A stretch of DNA of 30,006 nt from an uncultured Micrococcales bacterium (GTDB lineage Bacteria; Actinomycetota; Actinomycetes; S36-B12; UBA10799). A model generated the notes under the pieces. That model had not been told where the DNA came from. It ran no database searches and saw nothing but the letters and a program-made list of their open reading frames with translations. Every line of letters starts with the position of its first letter. The first letter of the stretch is position 1. A program made the position numbers and the translations under genes. The stretch covers positions 1 to 30,006 of the forward strand of contig CALFYG010000278.1 of assembly GCA_937952095.1 (NCBI GenBank). The letters run 5' to 3'. This document shows, piece by piece, positions 1-7,697 of this stretch.

Positions 1-1
1 G

Positions 2-409
2 CCCGACGGCACCGACTACACCTCCATGCGGCGCTATCTCAAGGAATTCCTGATGGACCGCCGGGTGATCGAATGGTCGCCCTGGTTCTGGTATCCGATC
101 CTGTTCGGCATCGTGCTCAACAAGCGCCCGCAGAAGGTCGGCAAGGCCTATGAGGAAATCTGGAACAAGGACAAGGACGAGAGCTACCTGCGCACCTATA
201 CGCGCAGTCAGGCGGCACACATGGCCGAAGCGCTCAAGGACTACCCCAATGTCGTCGTCGACTGGGGCATGCGCTACGGCCAGCCGTCCATCGCCAGCGG
301 CATCGACGCCCTGCACGCCAAGGGCTGCGAAAAGATCCTGCTCTTCCCGCTCTATCCGCAATATGCCGCCTCGACGACCGCAACCGTCAACGACAAGGCC
401 TTCGACAAG
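2..409 (+). CDS. hemH: Ferrochelatase N-terminal fragment, alphaproteobacterial type, in a chimeric ORF
   Basis: The reading frame is open from the first bases of the window. It encodes PDGTDYTSMRRYLKEFL, then DRRVIEW, a NKRPQKVGKAYEEIW stretch, and LFPLYPQYAASTTATVNDKAF. These are the hallmarks of the N-terminal half of ferrochelatase, which inserts Fe2+ into protoporphyrin IX in the last step of haem synthesis. The wording is closest to Rhizobiales-type HemH. After the codons for AFDK (about base 409) the similarity stops. The expected continuation (an MRWQP-like stretch, the SFHGMP motif with the catalytic histidine, and the C-terminal half) is absent, and the frame continues into an unrelated protein. 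The start lies outside the window. The fragment cannot be a working enzyme. The exact join is uncertain by roughly 20 bases. Confidence 0.85.
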
Positions 410-2731
410 ACGCCGACTTCCATCCAGGTGATGTGGGATCCGGCGCAGTACGACATCCAGCAGGACTTCTTCGCCACGCAGGACAAGGGTCGTGCGGAAG
501 TACGGCGGATGGAGGACAGGATCCGTGCCATCGCCGGGGTCCAGGGACTCGGTTTCGTGGTGTCCGTCGGCCAGCCCCTGCCCAAGGACCTCGACTACCT
601 GACGGCGATAGCCATCGATGACCTTGTGGATGCGATGGAGTGGTTGGGGGCGACCCGGAACGGGGCGTACGGACCGTTGGATCGCAAGACGGCGCGCGGG
701 CAGTCCTACTCTCTCGTGGGGTACGGCGTTGGCCCTGGAGTGGAGAGCACTCATCAGACGCGGCCCGCACTCGCAGGAGCTCCGAAGAGCGCATGTGTGA
801 AGGCGAAGAAGCGCGCGAAGACACCCAAGGCCAAGAAGCGCGCACGCAAGCAGTGCCGCAAGGGATCCTCCCTGCAGGGCGAGTCACGTTTGAAGGCCTT
901 ACCGCGTGCGCTTCGCGACGGCGCGAACAACGCGGGCGTCGCTGGGTGGCTCAGCCGCGATTCCCATTGGCGGTACGCCCCGACCGTCACCCTCGACGGC
1001 GACGTCGACCCGGACATGCCCGCGGTGACTGTGTTGTACAGCAAGCCCGGTGCGTGGCCCGGCGACAATGATGACGACTTCAGTCGTGCGATCTCGGACC
1101 TCGGCAAGCAGGCGAACCTCGGCAAGGATCCGCGTGCCCAGTACTGGACCCAGGCGTACAGCGCCGAGTACTGGAGCAACCGGCTCGAGGACGTCCGACA
1201 GGCCAAGTATCAGAACTCATTCTCGTACTCCGCGAAGACCTTCGAGTCCGCACAGGACCAGTTGGTCAAGGAGATCAAGTGGGTGCGCGAGACGTACGGG
1301 TACTACGCGAAACTCGCGAAACCGTACGAATCCGCCGGACTGCAGACCTGGGCGAAGATGACGGCGGTGGCCGACAGCATCGACAAGAGCCTTGAGGTGC
1401 CCAACGCGCAGAAGGTCGCCGCGAACGTTATGACGATCACGCGCGCGGCCGCTGAACTCGTGGGTGAGTTCCCGGGTGTCGGCAAAGCGGTGAGTGTCGC
1501 CATGGCCTCGTTCGACCTCGCCGCAGAGATCGCTGAGGTCGGGGCGGGAGAGGGTCTCGACGACGACTACAGCGCCAAGGTGGCAGAACTCGGCGAGAAG
1601 ACCGCCGACCGGCTCGATGAGGCGACCACCACAGTGGGCACGACATTCCCGCGGATCGTGGTGTCGGACTACGCGAAGCTCAAGCGGGTCGGGCAGTGCG
1701 CGGGGACCTCGGATGCCTGTCCAGACGTCAACGACTGGTTGATCACCCCCGAGGGGTTGAAGGAGACCAGTGAGCAGTTCCGCACGTCGATGTCGGTGAT
1801 GTTCTACCAGTCCTTGATGCCGGCGAAATACCGCGCGTTCTACATGGGCGCTGGACCGCGCAAGCAGGTCAACAGCGCCATCTGCGACATGAACCTCAAA
1901 GACATCGTCAACGGCTTCAAGCCGTGGAAGGACGCGCCGGCGCGGGCCTCGGTGCCGATCCGCCGGTACGCGTCGAACCTCGCCAGCGACGACGGTCTCT
2001 ACAACATCGTCGCGTTCGGCGCCACGAAGAACGACTACGAGTTGTTCAACGAGTTGTCGTACCCCTCGGCGGGCTCTCTGGCCCCGCTGTTCGGTGACGG
2101 AAAGGATCAACTTGGAGTCGATCCCGAAGCGTTCGTGAACTCGGCGTGGAAGACGAGGGCCAACGGCAACAAGTGGTGTGTGTGGGACAAGAACTCGGCG
2201 TCCGCGAAGAAGGACACGCTGGAGCCGCCCGCGCAGAAGACCACACTGGGCCACGGGTTCGTCAAGGACGTCAAGGCGCGGGTCATCAACGACACCGGAC
2301 ACACCATTTGGGTGGCGAAGTACCTCGAGCCGAACGACACTCGCAACTGGCAGGAACTCGGCCACGGTGAGCACTTCGACGTCAACAGTGACGGCTGGCT
2401 GCCCACGATGGTCCGGGTAGGGGTGATGTTCGAGAATCCCAAGACCCGCAATCCTGCGGACTGGCAGGACGAACTGCAGTTCATCAACCCCGTCGGTACC
2501 CCGTACGTGTGGCACGAGCGCACTGATGCCTGGTCTCACTTCTGGGCCCTCGACGAGAAGGCCGCCCGGGGCTCGAGCGGATGGAAGGACTTCTCCTACC
2601 AGAGCAACGGCTACCCGTACAACCTCTGGATGAAGCGCGACCAGGACGACCCGTACTACAAGTACTTCACCGTCGCCTTCAGCCTGCGGTCGAGTTCACC
2701 GCTGCCGCCCCCGGGTCCTCCGTGGGACTGA
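410..2731 (+). CDS. Large unrecognised protein, N-terminus lost at the chimeric join
   Basis: About 773 residues follow the HemH fragment in the same frame and end at TGA 2729-2731. I do not recognise a family. The layout is a first region of ~120 residues of unknown fold, then a Lys/Ala/Arg-rich linker (around bases 790-870, KAKKRAKTPKAKKRARKQ). A mostly helical middle follows, including a small-residue amphipathic stretch near bases 1440-1540. A C-terminal beta-rich domain with many aromatic residues (VINDTGHTIWVAKYLEP, WHERTDAWSHFW) ends in a proline-rich tail. Scattered cysteines (QCAGTSDAC, AICDM, KWCVW) and the basic linker are compatible with a secreted protein. The true start and any signal peptide are missing because the upstream sequence belongs to HemH. 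Codon use is actinobacterial. Confidence 0.6.
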   Translation, partial: TPTSIQVMWDPAQYDIQQDFFATQDKGRAEVRRMEDRIRAIAGVQGLGFVVSVGQPLPKDLDYLTAIAIDDLVDAMEWLGATRNGAYGPLDRKTARGQSYSLVGYGVGPGVESTHQTRPALAGAPKSACVKAKKRAKTPKAKKRARKQCRKGSSLQGESRLKALPRALRDGANNAGVAGWLSRDSHWRYAPTVTLDGDVDPDMPAVTVLYSKPGAWPGDNDDDFSRAISDLGKQANLGKDPRAQYWTQAYSAEYWSNRLEDVRQAKYQNSFSYSAKTFESAQDQLVKEIKWVRETYGYYAKLAKPYESAGLQTWAKMTAVADSIDKSLEVPNAQKVAANVMTITRAAAELVGEFPGVGKAVSVAMASFDLAAEIAEVGAGEGLDDDYSAKVAELGEKTADRLDEATTTVGTTFPRIVVSDYAKLKRVGQCAGTSDACPDVNDWLITPEGLKETSEQFRTSMSVMFYQSLMPAKYRAFYMGAGPRKQVNSAICDMNLKDIVNGFKPWKDAPARASVPIRRYASNLASDDGLYNIVAFGATKNDYELFNELSYPSAGSLAPLFGDGKDQLGVDPEAFVNSAWKTRANGNKWCVWDKNSASAKKDTLEPPAQKTTLGHGFVKDVKARVINDTGHTIWVAKYLEPNDTRNWQELGHGEHFDVNSDGWLPTMVRVGVMFENPKTRNPADWQDELQFINPVGTPYVWHERTDAWSHFWALDEKAARGSSGWKDFSYQSNGYPYNLWMKRDQDDPYYKYFTVAFSLRSSSPLPPPGPPWD

Positions 2732-2742
2732 TTCTTCAGTTG

Positions 2743-2761
2743 CCGCCGGGTAAACCGGCGG
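2743..2761 (+). other. Perfect hairpin between the unknown protein and the SulP gene
   Basis: CCGCCGG, loop GTAAA, CCGGCGG: a perfect 7-bp stem just after the stop at 2731 and six bases before the GGAGG ribosome site of the next gene. There is no T-tract, so it is either a weak non-canonical terminator or a 5' leader hairpin of the transporter mRNA. Confidence 0.5.
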
Positions 2762-2782
2762 TGAATGGAGGATGATGCAGCC

Positions 2783-4573
2783 ATGCGGTTGCCGGTGCTG
2801 GAGTGGATCAGGTCCTACCCAGCCCGTTACCTCGGCGCCGACGTCATGGCCGGCATCGTGGTTGCCGCCCTGGCGATGCCGCAGTCACTGGGTTACGCGG
2901 GGATCGCCGGAGTCCCCGTGCTCGTCGGTCTCTACTCGATCCCGCTCGCGCTGATCGCCTACGCGATCTTCGGATCCTCACCGCGCCTCGTGGTGGGTCC
3001 GGTGTCGACGGTCTCGGTGCTGTCGGGGTCGTTGATCGCCGACATCTCCGGGGGAGATCCAGCGAAGGCGGTCGCCCTCACCTCGGCGTTGGCCCTGTCC
3101 GCCGGCGTGATCCTGATCCTCGGGGGTTTGCTCAAGTTGGGCTGGGCCGCCGAGTTCATGTCGCGGCCGATCGTCACGGGATTCGTGTTCGGGCTGGTGC
3201 TGCTGATCATCATCGGAGAGATACCCAACCTGCTTGGGATGCCTGCTGAGCAGGGCGACGTGTTCCGGCGCTTGTGGTCGATCATCACGTCCCTGGGCGA
3301 GATCCAACCGCTGACCGCCGCTGTCGGGCTCACCGCCCTGGCGATCCTGTTCCTCGGGGCCCGATTCCTTCCGCGCGTCCCGTGGGGCCTGTTGGTGCTG
3401 ATCGGCGCGATCGCGCTGTCCTCGCTCTGGGATCTTTCAGCGCGCGGGGTGAAGACAGTGGGGGAGGTGCCGACTGGTCTGCCGCCGGTCGGGTTGCCGG
3501 GCATCGCGATCAGCGACCTCGGCCCGGTCGTCACCGGGGGGATCGCTCTGGCGATGGTGGGGTTGGCCGAGGGTCTGTCGGCCGCGCGGCTGTTGGCGGC
3601 CAACGGTGGCTACCGGGTCGACACCGATCAGGAACTCATCGCGACCGGTGCGGCGAACCTCGGGTCCGGCGTGTTCGGCGGCATGGGTGTGGCCGGGTCG
3701 CTGTCCAAGACCGCTGCGGCGGAACGGGCGGGGTCCAAGACCCAGATCACCGGGGTGGCGGCCGCTCTGATCGTCCTGCTCGCGATCGTGTCGTTGGCCG
3801 GTGCACTCTCGCCGTTGCCGAAGGCGGTGCTCTCGGCGATCGTCATCCAGGCGGTCTGGGGTCTCATGGATGTTGCCGCCCTGAGGCGTTACAAGCAGGT
3901 GCGCCGCAACGACTTCACCTCCTCGCTGGCCGCGCTGGTGGGGGTGCTGCAGTTCGGACCGCTCTACGGATTGCTCACCGCGATCGGCTTGGCTGTGCTC
4001 GGCCTGGTGTACCGCTCCAGCCAGATCGACATGGAGATCATGGGCAAGGTCCCGGACGAGAAGGCCGCCTGGGGCAGCATCCGCAACCATCCTGAGCGCA
4101 TGACCTACGACGGTGTGTTGGTCATCCGTCTGGACGCCCCGCTGTTCTGGGCCAACGCAGCCCAGATCGCGGACGGGGTTTTGGCTGAGGTACACGCGGC
4201 CGAGGACATCCATGCCGTCCTGCTCGACCTTGAGGCGACCAGCCAACTGGACACCACCAGCGTCGACGCCCTCGAACTCATCCGCACCCGGCTCGAGGAA
4301 CGGGGGGTGGAGTTGTACCTGGTCCGGGTCTTCTACCAGGCCCGGCAGGTCCTGGGCAGGTCGGGTTTCATCGAACGGCTCGGGGAGGCTCGGATGTACC
4401 ACTCCATCTCCGCCGGGGTCCGCGCTGCGCGCAAGGACCTCGGGATCAACGGCAAAGCGCACCCACAGGATGTGGGCGAAGACGAGGACCTCGACGAGAG
4501 CATCGCCGTGGAGCAGGAGAGCGCCGGCGGGTACACGGATCTGCAGGAGGAACGCCGCCGGTGGTGGCAGTGA
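2783..4573 (+). CDS. SulP family sulfate/anion permease with C-terminal STAS domain
   Basis: This is an inner-membrane anion transporter of the SLC26/SulP family. The family carries sulfate, bicarbonate or other anions; the substrate cannot be read from the sequence. The N-terminus has the family pattern: a short cytoplasmic lead, then GIVVAALAMPQSLGYAGIAG and the GLYSIPLALIAYAIFGSSPRL block, followed by about ten to twelve hydrophobic segments up to residue ~420. The cytoplasmic STAS domain spans roughly residues 455-560 (GVLVIRLDAPLFWANA; LLDLEATSQLDTTSVDAL). The acidic C-terminal tail is typical. ATG 2783 is preferred because GGAGG at 2767-2771 precedes it. An in-frame ATG at 2765 would add six residues but lies before that site. 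The gene is convergent with the phosphate transporter and separated from it by a repeat element. Confidence 0.93.
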   Translation: MRLPVLEWIRSYPARYLGADVMAGIVVAALAMPQSLGYAGIAGVPVLVGLYSIPLALIAYAIFGSSPRLVVGPVSTVSVLSGSLIADISGGDPAKAVALTSALALSAGVILILGGLLKLGWAAEFMSRPIVTGFVFGLVLLIIIGEIPNLLGMPAEQGDVFRRLWSIITSLGEIQPLTAAVGLTALAILFLGARFLPRVPWGLLVLIGAIALSSLWDLSARGVKTVGEVPTGLPPVGLPGIAISDLGPVVTGGIALAMVGLAEGLSAARLLAANGGYRVDTDQELIATGAANLGSGVFGGMGVAGSLSKTAAAERAGSKTQITGVAAALIVLLAIVSLAGALSPLPKAVLSAIVIQAVWGLMDVAALRRYKQVRRNDFTSSLAALVGVLQFGPLYGLLTAIGLAVLGLVYRSSQIDMEIMGKVPDEKAAWGSIRNHPERMTYDGVLVIRLDAPLFWANAAQIADGVLAEVHAAEDIHAVLLDLEATSQLDTTSVDALELIRTRLEERGVELYLVRVFYQARQVLGRSGFIERLGEARMYHSISAGVRAARKDLGINGKAHPQDVGEDEDLDESIAVEQESAGGYTDLQEERRRWWQ

Positions 4574-4583
4574 TCAGGGTGCG

Positions 4584-4706
4584 CCCGATTGCGACGTTGT
4601 TGTCGCCTCGAACCGCCGTGTGCGACGTTGTTGTCGCCCAGGGGGCCTGAATCCGGCAACAACGTCGCAAATGGGCGCGGAGCCCGGCAACAACGTCGCA
4701 ATCGGG
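4584..4706. repeat. Composite tandem-inverted repeat element, copy 1 (31-bp period)
   Basis: Two direct units (CCCGATTGCGACGTTGTTG at 4584-4602; core TGCGACGTTGTTG again at 4621) lie 31 bp apart. Two inverted units (CAACAACGTCGCA at 4657 and 4688) are again 31 bp apart. The outermost pair forms a perfect 19-bp terminal inverted repeat (4584-4602 with 4688-4706). Spacer sequences between units are not complementary to each other. The element fills the gap between the convergent SulP and PiT genes. All four units are colinear with the copy at 21853-21975. Confidence 0.93.
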
Positions 4707-4726
4707 CAGCGGGCAGGCGCCCAGGA

Positions 4727-5911
4727 TCAGCTGACCGGCGGCGTGCCCTTGAGGTGCGGGGTCGGGTCCTGGTCGAACTCGGCGAGTTCCTCTTCCCCGG
4801 GGATCTCCGCCTCGACGTCGTCCGCGTGGATGGTGTGGCGCATCGCCCAGATGACCCAGATGGTGAAGGCGATCACGACCGCACCCACGGCGACCCACGC
4901 CAGCATGGACGGCAATTGCGTGAGCCAGAACATCAGGAAGGCGATGATCGCGGCGAAGGGGATCGTGAAGATCCACGCCAGCATCATTTCGCCGACGACC
5001 TTCCAGTTCGCACCCTTGCCGGACGAGACACCGGCGCCGACCACGGAGCTTGCGGCGGCCTGCGTGGTGGAGATGGGAGCACCCAGAGCGGTCGCGCCGA
5101 AGATCGCGGTGCTCGCCCCGATGTTGGCCGCGGCGCCGGAGTTGGCGTGCAGGGTGGTGATCTTCAGGCCCATGGTCTCGATGATCTTCCAGCCGCCCCA
5201 GAGAGTACCGAGGGCGATCGCGCTGTAGGCGGCGATCTCGACCCACATGGGCAGGATGATGTTCTTGCCTGCTTCGTCCATCGTTGTGTAGCCGGCTCCG
5301 AGGAGCAGGGCCCCGATCACACCCATGGTCTTCTGCGCGTCGTTGGCGCCGTGCCCGAAGGACAGGGCCGCGGCGGAGACCAACTGCAGACCCTTGAAGC
5401 TCGGGTGGTCGTCATGCAGTTTGAAGATCTTCTGCACCAGGAACACGATGTACATGAGGATGAACGCGATCGTGAACGCCACCAGTGGGCTCGCGATGAT
5501 GCCGATGGCGGCCTTCTGCACGCTGCTCCAGGAGATGGCGCCCAGTCCCCCGGCGGCGATACCCGCTCCCACCAGGCCACCGATGATGGCGTGGCTCGAC
5601 GAGGATGGCATGCCGATGTACCACGTGATGTAGTTCCAGGCGATGGCGGCGAACAGCCCGGCGAAGATGACCGCCTCGCTGGCGAACTCCGCCTTGACGG
5701 TCTTGCCGACCGTGCTGGCCACAGCGGTCCCCACGACGAACAGTGCGAGGAAGTTGAAGAAGGCCGAGAAGGCGGGCGCCCATTTGGCCGGCAGCGCACG
5801 CGTGGCGACCACCGTGCCCACCGAGTTGGCGGCGTCGTGGAAACCGTTCGTGAAGTCGAAGATGAGCGCCACGACGATGAGCACGCCGATTGTGATCAGA
5901 GCAAGATCCAC
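4727..5911 (-). CDS. pit: PiT family low-affinity inorganic phosphate transporter
   Basis: A 394-residue inner-membrane phosphate permease (PF01384), which takes up metal-phosphate with protons. The two inverted-topology signature motifs are present: GFHDAANSVGTVVATRAL near residue 23 in the N-terminal half and GHGANDAQKTMGVIG near residue 210. A cytoplasmic loop (KIFKLHDDHPSFKGLQL) separates them and about ten hydrophobic segments are visible. The C-terminus is acidic and hydrophilic. The start is GTG at 5911, with GGAGGG seven bases upstream. A PHO-box-like array lies about 45-100 bases upstream, so induction by phosphate starvation is likely. The DUF47 regulator gene that often accompanies Pit is not adjacent. 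No truncation is seen. Confidence 0.94.
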   Translation of the reverse strand: MDLALITIGVLIVVALIFDFTNGFHDAANSVGTVVATRALPAKWAPAFSAFFNFLALFVVGTAVASTVGKTVKAEFASEAVIFAGLFAAIAWNYITWYIGMPSSSSHAIIGGLVGAGIAAGGLGAISWSSVQKAAIGIIASPLVAFTIAFILMYIVFLVQKIFKLHDDHPSFKGLQLVSAAALSFGHGANDAQKTMGVIGALLLGAGYTTMDEAGKNIILPMWVEIAAYSAIALGTLWGGWKIIETMGLKITTLHANSGAAANIGASTAIFGATALGAPISTTQAAASSVVGAGVSSGKGANWKVVGEMMLAWIFTIPFAAIIAFLMFWLTQLPSMLAWVAVGAVVIAFTIWVIWAMRHTIHADDVEAEIPGEEELAEFDQDPTPHLKGTPPVS

Positions 5912-5954
5912 TTCATTTCCCTCCGGTGACGAGTGGCCATCTCAATAGTTGCGC

Positions 5955-6009
5955 GTTCATGAAGCCCATGTAAATCGGCAGGCCCACGTTCACTCTGCGT
6001 TCATATGGT
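5955..6009. promoter_or_regulatory. Candidate PHO box and promoter upstream of pit
   Basis: GTTCACTCTGC (5988-5998) and GTTCATATGGT (5999-6009) are adjacent 11-bp direct units, as in the PhoP boxes of Streptomyces and relatives (GTTCACC plus four bases). A third GTTCAT at 5955 is in the same 11-bp register, 33 bp away. On the minus strand TTACAT (5968-5973) is a plausible -10 for pit. That puts the two contiguous units over the -35 region, the usual place for PhoP activation. Confidence 0.6.
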
Positions 6010-6066
6010 GGTTTCCGGTTGTTGCATCGCACGGCATGGCCTTCGGTGAGGAAGCAGACTGGCGAC

Positions 6067-6582
6067 ATGAACAAATCCCAACTCGCGATTCTCACCGATG
6101 CCGAGCGTCTGCTGGTGCTCGAGACGACCCCGCAAGCGATGGCCGACCTCGACGAGGACGATGTCGCGGCGCTGCATGACCGCATCCGGCGGGCCCGTAA
6201 CAAGTACACCGGGCAGTACCGGCGTGGTGGCGCGCAGCGGGTGACCAAGGCGGGCGGTCGGGGCAAGGCGTTCGGGAAGAACCAGCGCGCCCGGGACAAG
6301 GCAGAGGTATTCGAGGACGCGTTGGCGCGGGTGAGCAGGCGGTTGTCCGTGCTAGCCAAGCAGAGTGCGGCGGAGTTGAAGGCCGAGCGGCTGGAAGCAG
6401 CGGCGGCTGCCAAGGCCGGGCAGAAACCATCCGCCGGCAAACCTGCCGCTGCGACCCCCAAGGCCACCGGGCCGAAGAAGCGGGGCGATGCCGCGGTGCG
6501 CTCCACCCGCACTGAGCGCCGCCGGGCCGACACCCGTGCGCAGGGCTCCCGCCGCCAGGCCAAGCGCGACTCCAAGCGCTGA
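6067..6582 (+). CDS. Conserved basic actinobacterial protein of unknown function
   Basis: 171 residues. The N-terminal ~100 residues are a helical domain (LTDAERLLVLETTPQAMADL, then DDVAALHDRIRRARNKY and RARDKAEVFEDALARVSRRL). It resembles hypothetical proteins common in actinobacteria, but no function is known to me. The C-terminal ~70 residues are a low-complexity Ala/Lys/Arg/Pro tail (basic, histone-like), which suggests nucleic-acid contact; this is inference. ATG 6067 was chosen over the upstream ATG at 6019 because the domain begins there and CAGACT sits exactly six bases upstream, the leaderless spacing seen at other genes here. It is divergent from pit across the PHO-box region. Confidence 0.75.
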   Translation: MNKSQLAILTDAERLLVLETTPQAMADLDEDDVAALHDRIRRARNKYTGQYRRGGAQRVTKAGGRGKAFGKNQRARDKAEVFEDALARVSRRLSVLAKQSAAELKAERLEAAAAAKAGQKPSAGKPAAATPKATGPKKRGDAAVRSTRTERRRADTRAQGSRRQAKRDSKR

Positions 6583-6594
6583 GGCATGCCCGCC

Positions 6595-6606
6595 TAGGGT
6601 GGATCC
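6595..6606 (+). promoter_or_regulatory. -10 element of a leaderless promoter
   Basis: TAGGGT (6595-6600) is followed by exactly six bases and ATG 6607. The transcript is predicted to begin at or next to the start codon. Confidence 0.55.
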
Positions 6607-6819
6607 ATGGCCAACAAGAAGTGGTCGGAGATGTCGTCGGCCCAGCAGACCGCCGTCCTCACTCTGGCCAGTATCGAGCTCGCACTGACGGCCACCGCCG
6701 CGGTGGACCTGATCCGCCGCCCAGCCGACCAGATCCATGGCCGCAAGGGCGTGTGGGCGCTCGCGTTGTTCGTCCAGCCCGTGGGCCCGATCGCCTACCT
6801 GTGGACCCACCGTCCATGA
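6607..6819 (+). CDS. Small membrane protein, phospholipase D N-terminal (PLDc_N)-like
   Basis: 70 residues with two hydrophobic segments: residues ~14-33 (VLTLASIELALTATAAVDLI) and ~49-66 (WALALFVQPVGPIAYLW). The arrangement resembles the PLDc_N two-helix membrane module (PF13396): polar linker RRPADQIHGRKGVWAL, then a PVGPIAYL segment. The module occurs alone in many actinobacteria, and its role is unknown. ATG 6607 is supported by a -10 hexamer six bases upstream. Its stop overlaps the ATG of the following hydrolase (ATGA), so the two are translationally coupled. Confidence 0.8.
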   Translation: MANKKWSEMSSAQQTAVLTLASIELALTATAAVDLIRRPADQIHGRKGVWALALFVQPVGPIAYLWTHRP

Positions 6820-7697
6820 CGTGGTCACGCGCCGTTCCCGGCGCAGCGCTGTTGGTCGCTGTGGTCTACGCGGGGCTCCACTCGCGAAGCGCGTTGCTCG
6901 GCGGTCATTGGGCGTACCTGGCCTGGGTGGTTGCGATGGCCGTGCTCGCTGTGGCGCTGTTGATCTGGTCCCTCGCAGGTGGCCGGCCCGCGCGTGGCCC
7001 GGTGCGAGCGATCCTGCGATGGGCGGGTGCGGCCTTCGCGGTGGGCCTGGCCGCTGTCACGGCCTGGCTTGCACCGTATGAGGCCGATCCGGTTCCGACG
7101 GCCGCCACGCAGACCTCGAACACCGGCATCCTGCTGATGCCCGAGGACCCGGGCGACACCGGTGTGACGTTCATCCCGGGAGCCCTGGTCGATCCACGTG
7201 CGTACGAGCGGATCTTCGCGCCGATCGTGGACGCGGGCTACCCCGTGTTCATCGTCAAGCCCCCGCTCGGGCTCGCGTTCACCGTGCCGGACGCGGTGGC
7301 CGATGCCGAGACGGCCGCCCCCGAGGTCGAGCAGTGGGTCATCGCGGGGCATTCACTCGGCGGTGCGCTCGCCTCCGACCAGTTGGACAACGCCGCCGGC
7401 CTGATCCTGCTCGGTGCCTATCCCATCTCTGACATCAGTTCCGAGGAGATTCCTGTCCTCAGCGTCTCGGGTAGCAACGACGGACTCACCACCCCCGAGG
7501 ACGTGGCGCAGAGCAAAGCCGACCTTCCCCCCGGAACCTCATTCGAAGTCGTCGAGGGCGGCGTCCATTCGTACTTCGGTGATTACGGTGAGCAACGCGG
7601 TGACGGTCAACCGGGGATCTCACGCGCCGAAGCGCAGGAACAGATCCACACCGCGATGCTGGACTTCCTCAACGGGTTACCGACGGCTGCGCCGTAG
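6816..7697 (+). CDS. Membrane-anchored alpha/beta hydrolase
   Basis: 293 residues. Three hydrophobic segments occupy the first ~90 residues. A soluble alpha/beta-hydrolase domain follows that is probably extracytoplasmic. The nucleophile elbow is GHSLGGALAS, the acid is likely the Asp of SGSNDGLTTPEDV, and the histidine is in EGGVHSYFGDYG, giving a full Ser-Asp-His triad (Abhydrolase_5-like). The substrate is unknown. The start at 6816 overlaps the previous stop (ATGA). The frame stays open upstream to 6621 but that part overlaps the small membrane gene and is not coding. The 3' end overlaps the convergent acyltransferase gene by 29 bases. Confidence 0.88.
   Translation: MTWSRAVPGAALLVAVVYAGLHSRSALLGGHWAYLAWVVAMAVLAVALLIWSLAGGRPARGPVRAILRWAGAAFAVGLAAVTAWLAPYEADPVPTAATQTSNTGILLMPEDPGDTGVTFIPGALVDPRAYERIFAPIVDAGYPVFIVKPPLGLAFTVPDAVADAETAAPEVEQWVIAGHSLGGALASDQLDNAAGLILLGAYPISDISSEEIPVLSVSGSNDGLTTPEDVAQSKADLPPGTSFEVVEGGVHSYFGDYGEQRGDGQPGISRAEAQEQIHTAMLDFLNGLPTAAP

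Noticed and set aside
430..790. Trypsin-like domain suggested by SYSLVGYGVGPG
   Set aside because: No GDSGGP, no HC or DIAL motifs. The resemblance is one short string.
1217..2539. Minus-strand 440-residue open frame
   Set aside because: Antisense to the large plus-strand protein; Arg/Val/His-rich composition typical of shadow frames in GC-rich DNA.
4589..5929. Plus-strand 446-residue frame opposite pit
   Set aside because: The minus strand holds an intact PiT transporter with both signature motifs. The opposing frame has shadow composition.
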